Shown here: positions 55,323 to 63,794 of the stretch, piece after piece
How positions within the stretch are numbered: position 1 is the first letter of the stretch
How the letters are laid out: the number at the start of each line of letters is the position of its first letter
Origin: Streptacidiphilus fuscans
Lineage (GTDB): Bacteria; Actinomycetota; Actinomycetes; Streptomycetales; Streptomycetaceae
Assembly: GCF_015690355.1 (NCBI RefSeq)
Contig: NZ_JADPRT010000011.1
Coordinates: forward strand, 89,951 to 153,950
DNA: 64,000 bases
Reading direction: 5' to 3'
Position numbers and translations under genes: made by a program
The notes under the pieces: model-generated
Databases searched by the model: none
What the model was told of the DNA's origin: nothing
The model's input: only the letters and a program-made list of their open reading frames with translations

Positions 55323-56441
55323 ATGCATTGGGGCAAGGCAGCCGCAGTGGCCACCGTCTCCGTCGTCGGCGTGGGCGCGGTCGCCCTGGTGGCCGGACGG
55401 GTGGTCTCCGAGCTCTCGGTCCGCTCCAGCGGCGCGGCGCCCTCCTCGACGGGCGGACTGCGCGTCCACTCCGTAGCGCCGGGCATGATCGAGCTGACCC
55501 GGACCCCGGAGACCGAGCGGACGGGCCGCTGGGCGCTGGAGTGGGGCACGGACGGCCATGTGGTGGTCGGGCCGGTCCTCTCCACCACGGAGCAGACGGT
55601 GGTCCGCCAGGTCCTGCCGGGCGGCTCCGCGCTGCCGGAGGAGGGCGAGACCGTCGTGCTGACCCCGTGGGTGCTGCGCGGCGACCCCAAGCAGGCGCTG
55701 GGCCTGGACTTCTCCGACACCCGCGTCAGCGGCGAGCTCGGCCCGATGCCGGCCTGGTACGTGCCCGGCCTGCGCGACCCGTGGGTGATCGCGATCCACG
55801 GCGACGGCGCGGACCGGGGACAGGTGCTGCCGCTGCTGCCGGTGTTCGAACGCTTCAAGATGCCGGTGCTGGCGGTCAGCTACCGCAACGACCCGGGCGC
55901 ACCGGCCTCGCCCGACGGCATGGGCCACTTCGGCGAGACGGAGTGGCGCGACGTCGAGGCGGCGATCCGCCTGGCGGTCGACTCGGGCGCGAGCCGGGTC
56001 CTGCTGTACGGGTGGGGCATCGGCGCGACGATGGCCCTGCAGGCGGCGGAGCGGTCCGCGTGGCGCGACATCGTGCGCGGCCTGGTACTGGACTCGCCGG
56101 TCCTGGACTGGCGCGAGGCGGCGCGGCGCCGCGCCACCCGCCGCGGTGTCCCACAGCCCCTCGCGGAGCTCGGAATGCGCGCGGCGGAGGGCCGCAGCGG
56201 CGTCGACACGACGGCGTTCGACAGGCTCGCGGACGGCGATGGTCTGGCTGCGCCGGTGCTGCTGCTTCACAGCCCGGACGACACGGTGGCGCCGATCGCG
56301 CCCGTCCGCAGGCTTGCGGAGCGTCGGGACGATCTCGTGCTGTACCGGGAGTTTCCGGGCACCGAGCACGAGGCGTTGTGGAACGCCGATCCCCACGGGT
56401 ACGAGGATTTGCTGAGGCGGTTCCTGACGCCGCTGCTGTAA
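55323..56441 (+). CDS. Membrane-anchored alpha/beta-hydrolase homologue without nucleophile Ser
   Basis: A 372-aa protein: N-terminal membrane helix (AAVATVSVVGVGAVALVAG), then a beta domain and an alpha/beta-hydrolase fold with PWVIAIHGDGADRGQ, VLLYGWGIGATMALQ, LLLHSPDDTVAP (catalytic Asp) and GTEHEALW (catalytic His). In active relatives the nucleophile elbow is Gly-x-Ser-x-Gly. Here it reads GWGIG, with Gly at the serine position near residue 228. It may be inactive, use another residue, or carry a sequencing error. ATG 55323 is preceded by GGGGAG and lies 314 bp from the divergent FAD gene. Confidence 0.83.
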   Translation: MHWGKAAAVATVSVVGVGAVALVAGRVVSELSVRSSGAAPSSTGGLRVHSVAPGMIELTRTPETERTGRWALEWGTDGHVVVGPVLSTTEQTVVRQVLPGGSALPEEGETVVLTPWVLRGDPKQALGLDFSDTRVSGELGPMPAWYVPGLRDPWVIAIHGDGADRGQVLPLLPVFERFKMPVLAVSYRNDPGAPASPDGMGHFGETEWRDVEAAIRLAVDSGASRVLLYGWGIGATMALQAAERSAWRDIVRGLVLDSPVLDWREAARRRATRRGVPQPLAELGMRAAEGRSGVDTTAFDRLADGDGLAAPVLLLHSPDDTVAPIAPVRRLAERRDDLVLYREFPGTEHEALWNADPHGYEDLLRRFLTPLL

Positions 56442-56459
56442 CGGATTGCAGCCGGGGAA

Positions 56460-56612
56460 GTTGCACTTTGCCGAGGGGCGCGGGGCTCTGCTGCTGTGCG
56501 GCTCCGCCGCGTGGGCGCGAGACACCGCCCTGTGCGGATGGCCCTGCTCGTTCGGTCTGCCAGCTGCGTGGGTGGCTTGTCGCGCAGTTCCTCGCGCCCC
56601 TGATAGTGCAAC
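56460..56612. repeat. Full interspersed inverted-repeat element
   Basis: GTTGCACTTT (56460-56469) and AGGGGCGCGGGGCTC (56474-56488) on the left are mirrored by GCGCCCCTGATAGTGCAAC ending at 56612. The interior contains GCGGCTCCGCCGCGTGGGCG, then on the other strand GGAACTGCGCGACAAGCCACC. The two arms are different variants of the same unit facing each other. Confidence 0.8.
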
Positions 56613-56629
56613 CACATGCGGCAGCATCA

Positions 56630-56735
56630 GCCCGGCTTGTCGCGCCCACGCGGCGCCGCACATCAGCAGAGCCCCGCGCCCCTGATGGTGCAACTGGCCC
56701 CTCGCGCTGAAAACGCGCGCCCCTGGAGGTGCAAC
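56630..56735 (-). repeat. Two further half-units of the interspersed repeat
   Basis: Read on the minus strand, 56694-56630 begins GTTGCACCATCAGGGGCGCG and continues with the GCTCTGCTGATGTGCGG variant to CGACAAGCC. A shorter copy, 56735-56715, is GTTGCACCTCCAGGGGCGCG. They follow the full element directly, forming a tandem array of about 100-bp spacing. Confidence 0.75.
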
Positions 56736-56910
56736 CCACCGCGGGAGCGAAAAGCATCCCTCCGCCGACCCGGCCCAAAAGCCCCGCAGGGCCCAACCTC
56801 GGCCCCAGTGGGGGCAAAACGTGCGCCACTCCCGCACCTCCCCGCACTCCTGACCTGCGCCACGCCTGAGGATGTGACAAGTTGCCGTGCGACGGGGAAG
56901 ACTGCACGGC

Positions 56911-58332
56911 GTGACGTCCCGGAATCCGCGCGACCGTGATGCCCGCGTAGCGAGACTGCCCCGGCCTGCCGGTCAGGTGCGCCGCACGCCCCCCTCCTAC
57001 CAGTCTGCCCCGGCGCGCCTCGCGCCCCTCGCTCGGCGCCTGCTCGCGGACGCCGTCCGCATCGCGCACTGGGCCGGGGAGTTGCCGGCCGTGGACCGCC
57101 GGGGGGACCTCCTGCCCGGTGACGCCGACGCCGCGGCGAAGGCGCTCGCGCTGACGCCGGACCAGGCCGTCGCGGCCTGGGAGCGGGCGCGGCTGACCGG
57201 TCTGATCGAGCTGCGCGGCAGCGGCGCGGGACCGGGCTGGCGGCTGCACGCCTGGGAGCACGACGACGAGGCCGTCCTGCGTGGCTGGGCCGCGCTCTTC
57301 GACGCCTGGACGCTGCTGGTCTCCGTGCCGGACCGGGCGCTGACCCAGCTCGCGGGGCAGGCTGTCGACCACGCGCCGCAACTGCTGTCGTTCCTGCACC
57401 TGGTGGCCGGTCCGGTCGACGAGGCGGAGCTGCTGGAGCTGCTGCGCCGCGGCATGGAGGAGCAGTGGCACGCGGGCCTGCACCCGACCGTCGCCTCGCC
57501 CGTGCCGCACGCCGCGCTCGCCGTCTCCGCGATCCGCGCCGACGCACGCGACGCGGAGGCGCGTGCCACCGCCGCGCTGCCGCCGACGCCGGGTGAGATC
57601 GCCGCGGTGCTGCGGTGGATGCTGGAGGGCTTCGCGGCCGTCGGCGCGCTGGTGCGCAGACCCGTCGAGCCGGAGGAGCCCGAGGAGCGGGTCGAGCTGA
57701 CCCCGCTGGGCCACTGGGCCACGCGGGCGAAGCTGGAGGAGATCTGCACGGTGGCGCAGACCGCCGCCGGGCACATCGAGCAGTCGGCCTACGAGCTGCT
57801 CGCCGCCTGCGCCGGGTACACCCCCGGCCCGGCGCGCGCCGAGTACCGGGCCTGGCTGGCGGCCCGTCAGGTCGACCGTGCCGTGACCGACCTGCTCGAC
57901 GTCGCGCGCGGCGAGGACGCGCTGCTGCGCGGGCTGGCCTTCGAGGCGCTGCGCGTCGCCGGTCACCCGGCCGAGCCCGCCGTCCGGCACGCGTGCGACG
58001 AGCCGATGCTGCGGCCCTACGCGCTGCTGTGGCTGGCCGAGCAGAGCGACGAGGGCGTGCTGCCCGCCGACGTGCTGGACCAGCAGGACGCCGCCTGGCT
58101 CTGGGTGGACACGGGTGCGGCGGTGCTGGAGCACGGCGACACCGGCATGCTGGTCCGCCACGTCCAGGGCGCCGCCGACGGCGATCCGGGACGGCTGTTC
58201 GCGCTGGCCCGGCAGGTGGGTCACCCGCGTGCCGGGCATGTCCTGGCGGCGGTGGCGTCCGCGCACCCCGATCCTGGTGTCGCGCGGGCCGCGCGGCGCA
58301 GCGCGTTCAGCGTGCACGACGGCGGGGCCTGA
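56911..58332 (+). CDS. Unknown 473-aa protein upstream of the glnA-like gene
   Basis: I do not recognise a named family. It is a soluble, Ala/Leu/Glu-rich protein with a basic N-terminal 40 residues and largely helical content (RRLLADAVRIAHWAGELPAV, LLELLRRGMEEQWHAGL, AVLRWMLEGFAAVGALV). A C-terminal HEAT-like pattern (LRGLAFEALRVAGHPAEPAVRHA, LALARQVGHPRAGHVLAAVASAHPDPGVARA in pieces) is visible. No catalytic motif or membrane segment is seen. Its stop is 44 bp before the glutamine-synthetase-like gene, so it could be a regulator or scaffold of that pathway. GTG 56911 is chosen, with GGGGAAG upstream; GTG 56887 is an alternative. Confidence 0.65.
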   Translation: MTSRNPRDRDARVARLPRPAGQVRRTPPSYQSAPARLAPLARRLLADAVRIAHWAGELPAVDRRGDLLPGDADAAAKALALTPDQAVAAWERARLTGLIELRGSGAGPGWRLHAWEHDDEAVLRGWAALFDAWTLLVSVPDRALTQLAGQAVDHAPQLLSFLHLVAGPVDEAELLELLRRGMEEQWHAGLHPTVASPVPHAALAVSAIRADARDAEARATAALPPTPGEIAAVLRWMLEGFAAVGALVRRPVEPEEPEERVELTPLGHWATRAKLEEICTVAQTAAGHIEQSAYELLAACAGYTPGPARAEYRAWLAARQVDRAVTDLLDVARGEDALLRGLAFEALRVAGHPAEPAVRHACDEPMLRPYALLWLAEQSDEGVLPADVLDQQDAAWLWVDTGAAVLEHGDTGMLVRHVQGAADGDPGRLFALARQVGHPRAGHVLAAVASAHPDPGVARAARRSAFSVHDGGA

Positions 58333-58375
58333 CCACGAGGGTGACGGCGCGGGCGTGACGACGGGAGGCCGACAG

Positions 58376-59872
58376 GTGGCGGAGCGGGACGAGGCCCGGG
58401 CACAGGCGCGGTTGACCGCCGCGCGGCTCAGCGCCGACGGGGTCGACGCGGTCGCGCTGACCTGGGTCGACAACGCGGGGATCGCCCGGGTCAAGGGCAT
58501 CCCGCTGAGCCGCCTCGTCGACGCGGCCGTGCACGGGATCGGGATGTCGCCCGTCTTCGACGTCTTCCTGGTCGACGACGCGATCACCACGAGCCGTCAT
58601 ATCGGCGGCCCGGACGGCGACCTGCGGCTCTTCCCGGACCTCGACCGCGCCGTCGCGCTGGCCGCGCAGCCGGGTTGGGCCTTCGCGCCGGTGGACCGGT
58701 ACGCGCAGGACGGGACGCCGCATCCGGCCTGCCAGCGGCAGTTCGCGGCGGCGATGGCCGCGCGGGCCGCCGAGTTCGGGGTCACCTTCCGCGCCGCGTT
58801 CGAGACCGAGTGGATCGTCCAGCGGCAGGCGGCTCCGGGTGAGCCGCCGAGCTACCCCACCGACGGCCCGGCGTACGGGTTGCACCGGCTGACGGACCTG
58901 TCCGACTACCTGCGCGAGGTGCTGCTGGCCCTGGAGGCGCAGGGGTTGACGGTGCAGCAGATCCATCCGGAGTACGCGCCAGGGCAGTTCGAGGTCTCCG
59001 TCGCCGCCGCCGACCCGGTCGCGGCGGCCGACGACGCGGTGCTGGTCCGGACGACGATCCGGGGGGTCTCGGCCCGGCACGGGCTGCGGGCCTCGTTCGC
59101 ACCGGCCTTCGAGGCGGGCGGGGTCGGCAACGGCGGCCATCTGCACCTCAGCGCCTGGCAGGACGGGCACAACCTGATGGCCGACCCGGCCGCACGCGAC
59201 TCGTTCCTGGGCGGGGTCCTCGACGAACTGCCCGCCCTGCTGGCACTCGGCGCGCCCAGCGTGGCCAGCTTCCTGCGGCTGGTGCCGTCGCACTGGGCCG
59301 GTGTCTACCGCTGCTGGGGCGTGGAGAACCGCGAGGCCGCTCTCCGCGTCGTCGAGGCGCCGCACCTGCTGCCCCGTCCGGAAAGGCCCCGTCGACCCGC
59401 CCCTGGGCTGCTGGACGACACGATCGACGCGGCCGACACGAACGGCGAGGACCCGACGCAGGCGCTGCTGCGCGACCTGGAGGAGAGTGAGCGCCTCCGC
59501 CAGGCCGAACAGGCCGCGGCGGAGTCGGGCGCTCCGGCGAACGTCGAGGTCAAGTGCTTCGACCAGTCCGCCAACCCGTACCTCGCCGTCGGCGGCGTGA
59601 TCGCCGCGGGGCTGGCCGGGATGGACAGCGGAGCCAAGCTGCCGGACCCGGTGCAGGGCGACCCGGCGCTGCTGCCGCCGGACCGCCGACCGCCGCGACT
59701 CCCCGCCGACCTGGGGGAGTCGCTCGCGGCCTTCCGGGTCTCGACGGTGCTGCACGAGGCGCTCGGCGAGGTGCTCTTCGAGGCCGTCGCGGCCGTCCGC
59801 GCGGCGGAGCAGGAGGCGTACGGCGCCCGGCCGCCCGAAGACGTCATCGCGGCGACCCGCTGGCGCTACTGA
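58376..59872 (+). CDS. Glutamine-synthetase-like ligase with a 60-aa insertion
   Basis: A 498-aa GS-III/GlnA4-like enzyme that would form gamma-glutamyl amides (for example with polyamines or ethanolamine) rather than glutamine. GS motifs are FETEW (Glu 143 and 145), HPEYAPGQFE (Glu 199 and 206), GNGGHLHLSAW (His 255), CWGVENREAALR and KCFDQSANPYLAVGGVIA. Between ENREAALR and the conserved KCFDQSANPY lies an extra segment of about 60 residues (327-386), acidic and Gln/Ala-rich. It makes the protein longer than the usual 440-450 aa. GTG 58376 is set by GGGAGG at 58363-58368. The next gene starts on its stop codon (TGATG). Confidence 0.9.
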   Translation: MAERDEARAQARLTAARLSADGVDAVALTWVDNAGIARVKGIPLSRLVDAAVHGIGMSPVFDVFLVDDAITTSRHIGGPDGDLRLFPDLDRAVALAAQPGWAFAPVDRYAQDGTPHPACQRQFAAAMAARAAEFGVTFRAAFETEWIVQRQAAPGEPPSYPTDGPAYGLHRLTDLSDYLREVLLALEAQGLTVQQIHPEYAPGQFEVSVAAADPVAAADDAVLVRTTIRGVSARHGLRASFAPAFEAGGVGNGGHLHLSAWQDGHNLMADPAARDSFLGGVLDELPALLALGAPSVASFLRLVPSHWAGVYRCWGVENREAALRVVEAPHLLPRPERPRRPAPGLLDDTIDAADTNGEDPTQALLRDLEESERLRQAEQAAAESGAPANVEVKCFDQSANPYLAVGGVIAAGLAGMDSGAKLPDPVQGDPALLPPDRRPPRLPADLGESLAAFRVSTVLHEALGEVLFEAVAAVRAAEQEAYGARPPEDVIAATRWRY

Positions 59873-61017
59873 TGCAGCGTCAGGACCGCGACGGCCAGGG
59901 GGTCCCAGATTTTGGTGGGCTGGTGGACCAGCACTGCCACTCCGTCGTCGCCTCCGAGTTGGGCGAGACGGCGTTCGCCTCGCTGCTGACCGAGTCCGAC
60001 CGGCAGCCCGCCGATCCGCACGCCGTCTGGGACAGTTCACTCGGCCTGGCCGTACGGCGTTGGTGCGCACCGGAGTTGGACCTGCCCGCGTTCGCTCCTG
60101 TGGAGGACTATCTGGAGCGCCGCCGCGAGCTGGGCGCGGCCGAGGTCACCCGGCGGATGCTGCGTCGCTCGGGCTTCGACGCCTGTCTCGTCGACACCGG
60201 ACTGACCGAGGCGGCGGGCGTCCCGCTCCTCTCGCCCGACGAGTTCGGCGGCCTGGCCGGCGCGGACGTGCACGAGATCGTCCGGATCGAGCGCATCGCC
60301 GAGCGTGCGACTCCCGGCCTGACCGCAGACGGCTGGGCGGACGGCGTCAGCACCGCGTTGCACCGGGCCGCCCGGCACGCCGTCGGTCTCAAGTCCGTTG
60401 TCGCGTACCGCCATGGGCTCGACTTCGATCCCGCGCGTCCGTCCCCGGCCGAGACGCGGCGCGCGGCGGGGGAGTATCTCGCCTCCGGTGGTGGCCGGTT
60501 GACGCATCCGGTGCTGCTGCGCCACCTGCTGTGGACGGCGCTGGAGTCGGGCCTGCCGCTCCAACTCCACACCGGCTTCGGGGATCCCGACCTCACGCTG
60601 CACCGGTCCGACCCCTCCCTGTTGACGGACTTCGTCCGGGCGGCCGAGCCGCTCGGCACTCCGCTGGTGCTGCTGCACTGCTGGCCCTACCACCGCCAGG
60701 CGGCCTGGCTGGCGCACGCGTTCCCGCACGTCTTCTGCGACGTCGGCCTGACCCTCACTCACACCGGCGCTCCCGGAGCCCGTCAGGTCCTGGCGGAGAC
60801 GCTCGAACTCGCCCCGTTCCGGAAGGTGTTGTTCTCCACCGACGGTTACGGCTTGCCTGAGCTGCACCGCGTCGGAGCGGCTGCCTTCCGCCACGCGCTC
60901 GCCGCCTGGCTGCCGGAGGCCGTTCCTGGCAACGCAGTTGAGGCAGCCCGGATCGCCTCGCTCATCGGCCGGGAGAACGCGGTGCGGCTCTACGGCCTCG
61001 CGGACGCCCCTGTGTGA
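59872..61017 (+). CDS. Amidohydrolase of the FluG N-terminal type
   Basis: A 381-aa TIM-barrel amidohydrolase with LVDQHCHSVV (His 21 and His 23, metal ligands), LQLHTGFGDPDL, LLHCWPYHRQAAWLAHAFPHV in pieces, DVGLTLTHTGAPGA and LFSTDGYGLPEL with the catalytic Asp. The family matches the N-terminal half of FluG-like proteins, whose C-terminal half is glutamine-synthetase-like. Here both halves are adjacent genes, with ATG 59872 overlapping the GS-like stop by one base. It probably hydrolyses the gamma-glutamyl product, or an intermediate, of the same pathway. Confidence 0.9.
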   Translation: MQRQDRDGQGVPDFGGLVDQHCHSVVASELGETAFASLLTESDRQPADPHAVWDSSLGLAVRRWCAPELDLPAFAPVEDYLERRRELGAAEVTRRMLRRSGFDACLVDTGLTEAAGVPLLSPDEFGGLAGADVHEIVRIERIAERATPGLTADGWADGVSTALHRAARHAVGLKSVVAYRHGLDFDPARPSPAETRRAAGEYLASGGGRLTHPVLLRHLLWTALESGLPLQLHTGFGDPDLTLHRSDPSLLTDFVRAAEPLGTPLVLLHCWPYHRQAAWLAHAFPHVFCDVGLTLTHTGAPGARQVLAETLELAPFRKVLFSTDGYGLPELHRVGAAAFRHALAAWLPEAVPGNAVEAARIASLIGRENAVRLYGLADAPV

Positions 61018-61078
61018 CGCAGGGTGAGAGGGCCGTTGCTGAGCGCGAAGTGACGCCATAACGGTTCCGTAAATTCGT

Positions 61079-61090
61079 GTGCCATGGCAC
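61079..61090. promoter_or_regulatory. Perfect 12-bp palindrome GTGCCATGGCAC
   Basis: Lies 107 bp before the TTG of the BNR-repeat protein gene. It shares GTGCC-N2-GGCAC with the palindrome at 10220-10235, so both may bind the same regulator. Confidence 0.35.
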
Positions 61091-61196
61091 TAGCTGCCAC
61101 CCCTCCCCGTGTGGTCAAGTCGCACGCGGCCTGGAACCGACGGGCCCTGCACAGCTCCATCACCCGGTGCACACCCACAGTCTCGGGGAGGACTCG

Positions 61197-63776
61197 TTGA
61201 CGACCCCGCACCGCAACAGTCGTCGTTTCACGCTGATAACCCTGGCCGCCGTCGGCGGCCTGATGGCCGCAACTCCGGCCATTGCCATGCCGATTCACCA
61301 CAACCACCCGCAGGGCAGCGGCATGCACGCCATGGTCGGCGGTGGTGACGGGGGAGACGACGAGTCGGACGACATATCCAACGGCGCCCAGCAGGCGGCC
61401 GACGAGGTCAACGCGCCCGGCATCGTCGCCCCCGGCGCCTACGGCGCGGCCTGGTCCGCTCTGCAGAACATGCCGCGTACGGGCGGCCAGTGGCGCCAGG
61501 CCACCATGCTCCCGTACAACTCGGACGACCCGCGCTACCGCGACCAGGACTCCAACTCCACGGCCGGCATGGGCCAGGTCACCGGCCGGATGACCGCGAT
61601 GGCCGCCGACAGCAACGGCGACGTCTACGCGGGCTCGGCGGGCGGCGGCGTCTGGCGGTCCACGCAGGCCGGCGGCAACTGGACGCCGATCAGCGACGGA
61701 CTCTCGGCGCAGGCCACCGGCGCGCTGGCGCTGGACAGCCGGGGCCGCCTCTGGCTCGGCACCGGCGAGGCCAACACCAACGCCGACGCCTACCTCGGCT
61801 CCGGCGTCTACCTGTTGGCGGACCCCCGGCACGGCCAGTTCACCTCGCGCGACCGGGTCGGCGGCGACGAGCTCCAGTCGACCGCCATCCACGAGCTGCG
61901 CATCAGCGGCGACACCGTCTACGCCGCCACCTCCGAGGGCCTCTGGTCGCACTCGGTCACGCACCTGGACGGGCCCTGGAAGCTGGAGTTCGCGCCGAAC
62001 CCCGACTACCTGCCCGGCCACTCGCTGGCCAACGACCCGAACGCGGCCTACAAGAACATCGTCGACGACATCGCCTTCGACCCGGCCGACCCGAGCCGTG
62101 TGCTCGTCGCCGCGGGCTGGCGGTCCGGCGACACCTACAACGGCTACTACACCAAGGTCAACGGCAGTTGGCAGACGGTCACCTCCCTGGGTGCGCTGCC
62201 GACCGACCCGGGCGACATCGGCACGGTCACCTTCGCGCCCTCCGCGGACCACCAGCGCTACTACGCCCTGGTCCAGTCCCCGAACTCGCTCAACGCGGGC
62301 GGCGGCTTGGGCGGCATCTACGTCTCCAAGAACGGCTCGCCGTTCGGCCCGTGGACGCAGGTCGCCAGCGCGGCCTCGCTGGGGACCTCCGGCTCGGTGC
62401 TCACCAACGTCGGCGGCCAGTCCTGGTACGACGAGTCGCTGATCGTGGACCCGAACAACCACGACCACGTCTACGCCGGCCTGGAGGAGGTCTTCGAGAC
62501 CACCGACGGCGGCACCACCTGGACCACGCCCGGCCCGTACTGGAACTTCCCGCTGGCCTGCTGGAGCCTCGACCCCAGCGAGCAGAGCGGCACCTGCCCG
62601 CAGACCACCCACCCGGACCAGCACGCCCTGGCCATCGGCAGCTACAAGGGCCAGACCTACGTCTACGCGGGCAACGACGGCGGCGCCTACCGCCGTCCGC
62701 TCGACGGCCAGGCCAACTCCCTCGGCCACGCCACGGACTGGGTCTCGCTCAACGACGGCACGATTGACACACTCCAGTACTACTCGGTGGGCGTCGGCGC
62801 GGACCCGAACGGCAAGGGCACCGTCGTCACCGGCGGCATGCAGGACAACGGCCAGTCGATCCTGCGGGGTTACGGTTCCAAGGCCGTCGACACGGTGATG
62901 GGCTCCAACTTCGGCGGCGACGGCGGCATGACGCTGGTCGACCCGAAGAACGGCTGCAACGAGGCCCAGGAGTACGTCTACCTGGAGATCAACGTCACCC
63001 AGGACTGCGCGGTCAACAGCGGTCTCGTGGCGCCGACCACGTACAACGTGGCCCCGCCGGACAATGCGACGTCCAACGCCCGCTTCATCGCGCCGTTCAC
63101 CTCCGACCTGCAGAACCCGAACCTGTGGGTGGCGGGCGGCGAGAACGTCTGGGTGCAGTCGCAGGGCTTCGCGATCCGCTCCTCCAGCGCGTGGACGAGC
63201 GCGTACGACCTGGGTGCGGGCCGCGTGGCGACGGCGGTCGCCTCCTCCGGCGGCAAGGTCTACGCGGCCTGGTGCGGCCCGTGCAACCCGCAGGGCTTCC
63301 AGCGGGGCGTGGCCGTCGGCAACGCGGACGGCACCGGGTGGCAGCAGCTCTCGCTTCCCGCGGGGGTGCCGGACCGCTACCTCAGCGACGTGGTGATCGA
63401 CCCGAAGGACAGCAGCCACGTCTACCTGACGGTCAGTGGCTTCTCCCGCAACTGGAACGAGGGCCCCGGCGCGGGCATCGGCCACGTCTTCGAGAGCCAC
63501 GACTCCGGCGCGACCTGGTCCGACATCTCGGCGAACCTGCCGGACATCCCGGCGGACTCCCTGGCGCTGACGCCTGGCGGCGGCCTGCTGCTCGGCACGG
63601 ACCTCGGCGCGATGTACCGCGCACCGGGCCGCACCCACTGGGCGGCCATCGGCCGCCTCCCGGCCGTCGCGGTGGACCAGATCCTCGTCGGCCCGGACGG
63701 CGACGTGTACGCGGCGACGCACGGTCGCGGCATCTACACCATGCCGCTCCGCGAACTGGGCGACGGACGGGACTGA
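61197..63776 (+). CDS. Secreted BNR/sialidase-like beta-propeller protein
   Basis: An 859-aa exported protein. TTG 61197 is set by GGGGAGG at 61185-61191. It encodes a signal peptide (RRFTLITLAAVGGLMAATPAIAM) with cleavage probably near residue 30. The mature part is built of repeated Asp-box/BNR-like blades: SNGDVYAGSAGGGVWRST, ISDGLS, VYAGLEEVFETTDGGTTW, FESHDSGATWSDISANLP and DVYAATHGRGIYTMP. This is the fold of VPS10/sialidase-like and xyloglucanase-like glycosyl-hydrolase proteins. Catalytic residues for a defined glycosidase are not evident, so an adhesive or carbohydrate-binding role is equally possible. Confidence 0.83.
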   Translation: MTTPHRNSRRFTLITLAAVGGLMAATPAIAMPIHHNHPQGSGMHAMVGGGDGGDDESDDISNGAQQAADEVNAPGIVAPGAYGAAWSALQNMPRTGGQWRQATMLPYNSDDPRYRDQDSNSTAGMGQVTGRMTAMAADSNGDVYAGSAGGGVWRSTQAGGNWTPISDGLSAQATGALALDSRGRLWLGTGEANTNADAYLGSGVYLLADPRHGQFTSRDRVGGDELQSTAIHELRISGDTVYAATSEGLWSHSVTHLDGPWKLEFAPNPDYLPGHSLANDPNAAYKNIVDDIAFDPADPSRVLVAAGWRSGDTYNGYYTKVNGSWQTVTSLGALPTDPGDIGTVTFAPSADHQRYYALVQSPNSLNAGGGLGGIYVSKNGSPFGPWTQVASAASLGTSGSVLTNVGGQSWYDESLIVDPNNHDHVYAGLEEVFETTDGGTTWTTPGPYWNFPLACWSLDPSEQSGTCPQTTHPDQHALAIGSYKGQTYVYAGNDGGAYRRPLDGQANSLGHATDWVSLNDGTIDTLQYYSVGVGADPNGKGTVVTGGMQDNGQSILRGYGSKAVDTVMGSNFGGDGGMTLVDPKNGCNEAQEYVYLEINVTQDCAVNSGLVAPTTYNVAPPDNATSNARFIAPFTSDLQNPNLWVAGGENVWVQSQGFAIRSSSAWTSAYDLGAGRVATAVASSGGKVYAAWCGPCNPQGFQRGVAVGNADGTGWQQLSLPAGVPDRYLSDVVIDPKDSSHVYLTVSGFSRNWNEGPGAGIGHVFESHDSGATWSDISANLPDIPADSLALTPGGGLLLGTDLGAMYRAPGRTHWAAIGRLPAVAVDQILVGPDGDVYAATHGRGIYTMPLRELGDGRD

Positions 63777-63794
63777 GATTCGCTCCCGCAGGTA

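Larger units (their letters stand above)
56442..56910. other. 469-bp repeat-filled gap
   Basis: No gene is seen. Almost all of the first 300 bp is occupied by interspersed repeats listed separately (56460-56735). The remainder (56736-56910) is low in features. A ribosome site GGGGAAG at 56894-56900 serves the next gene. Confidence 0.6.
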
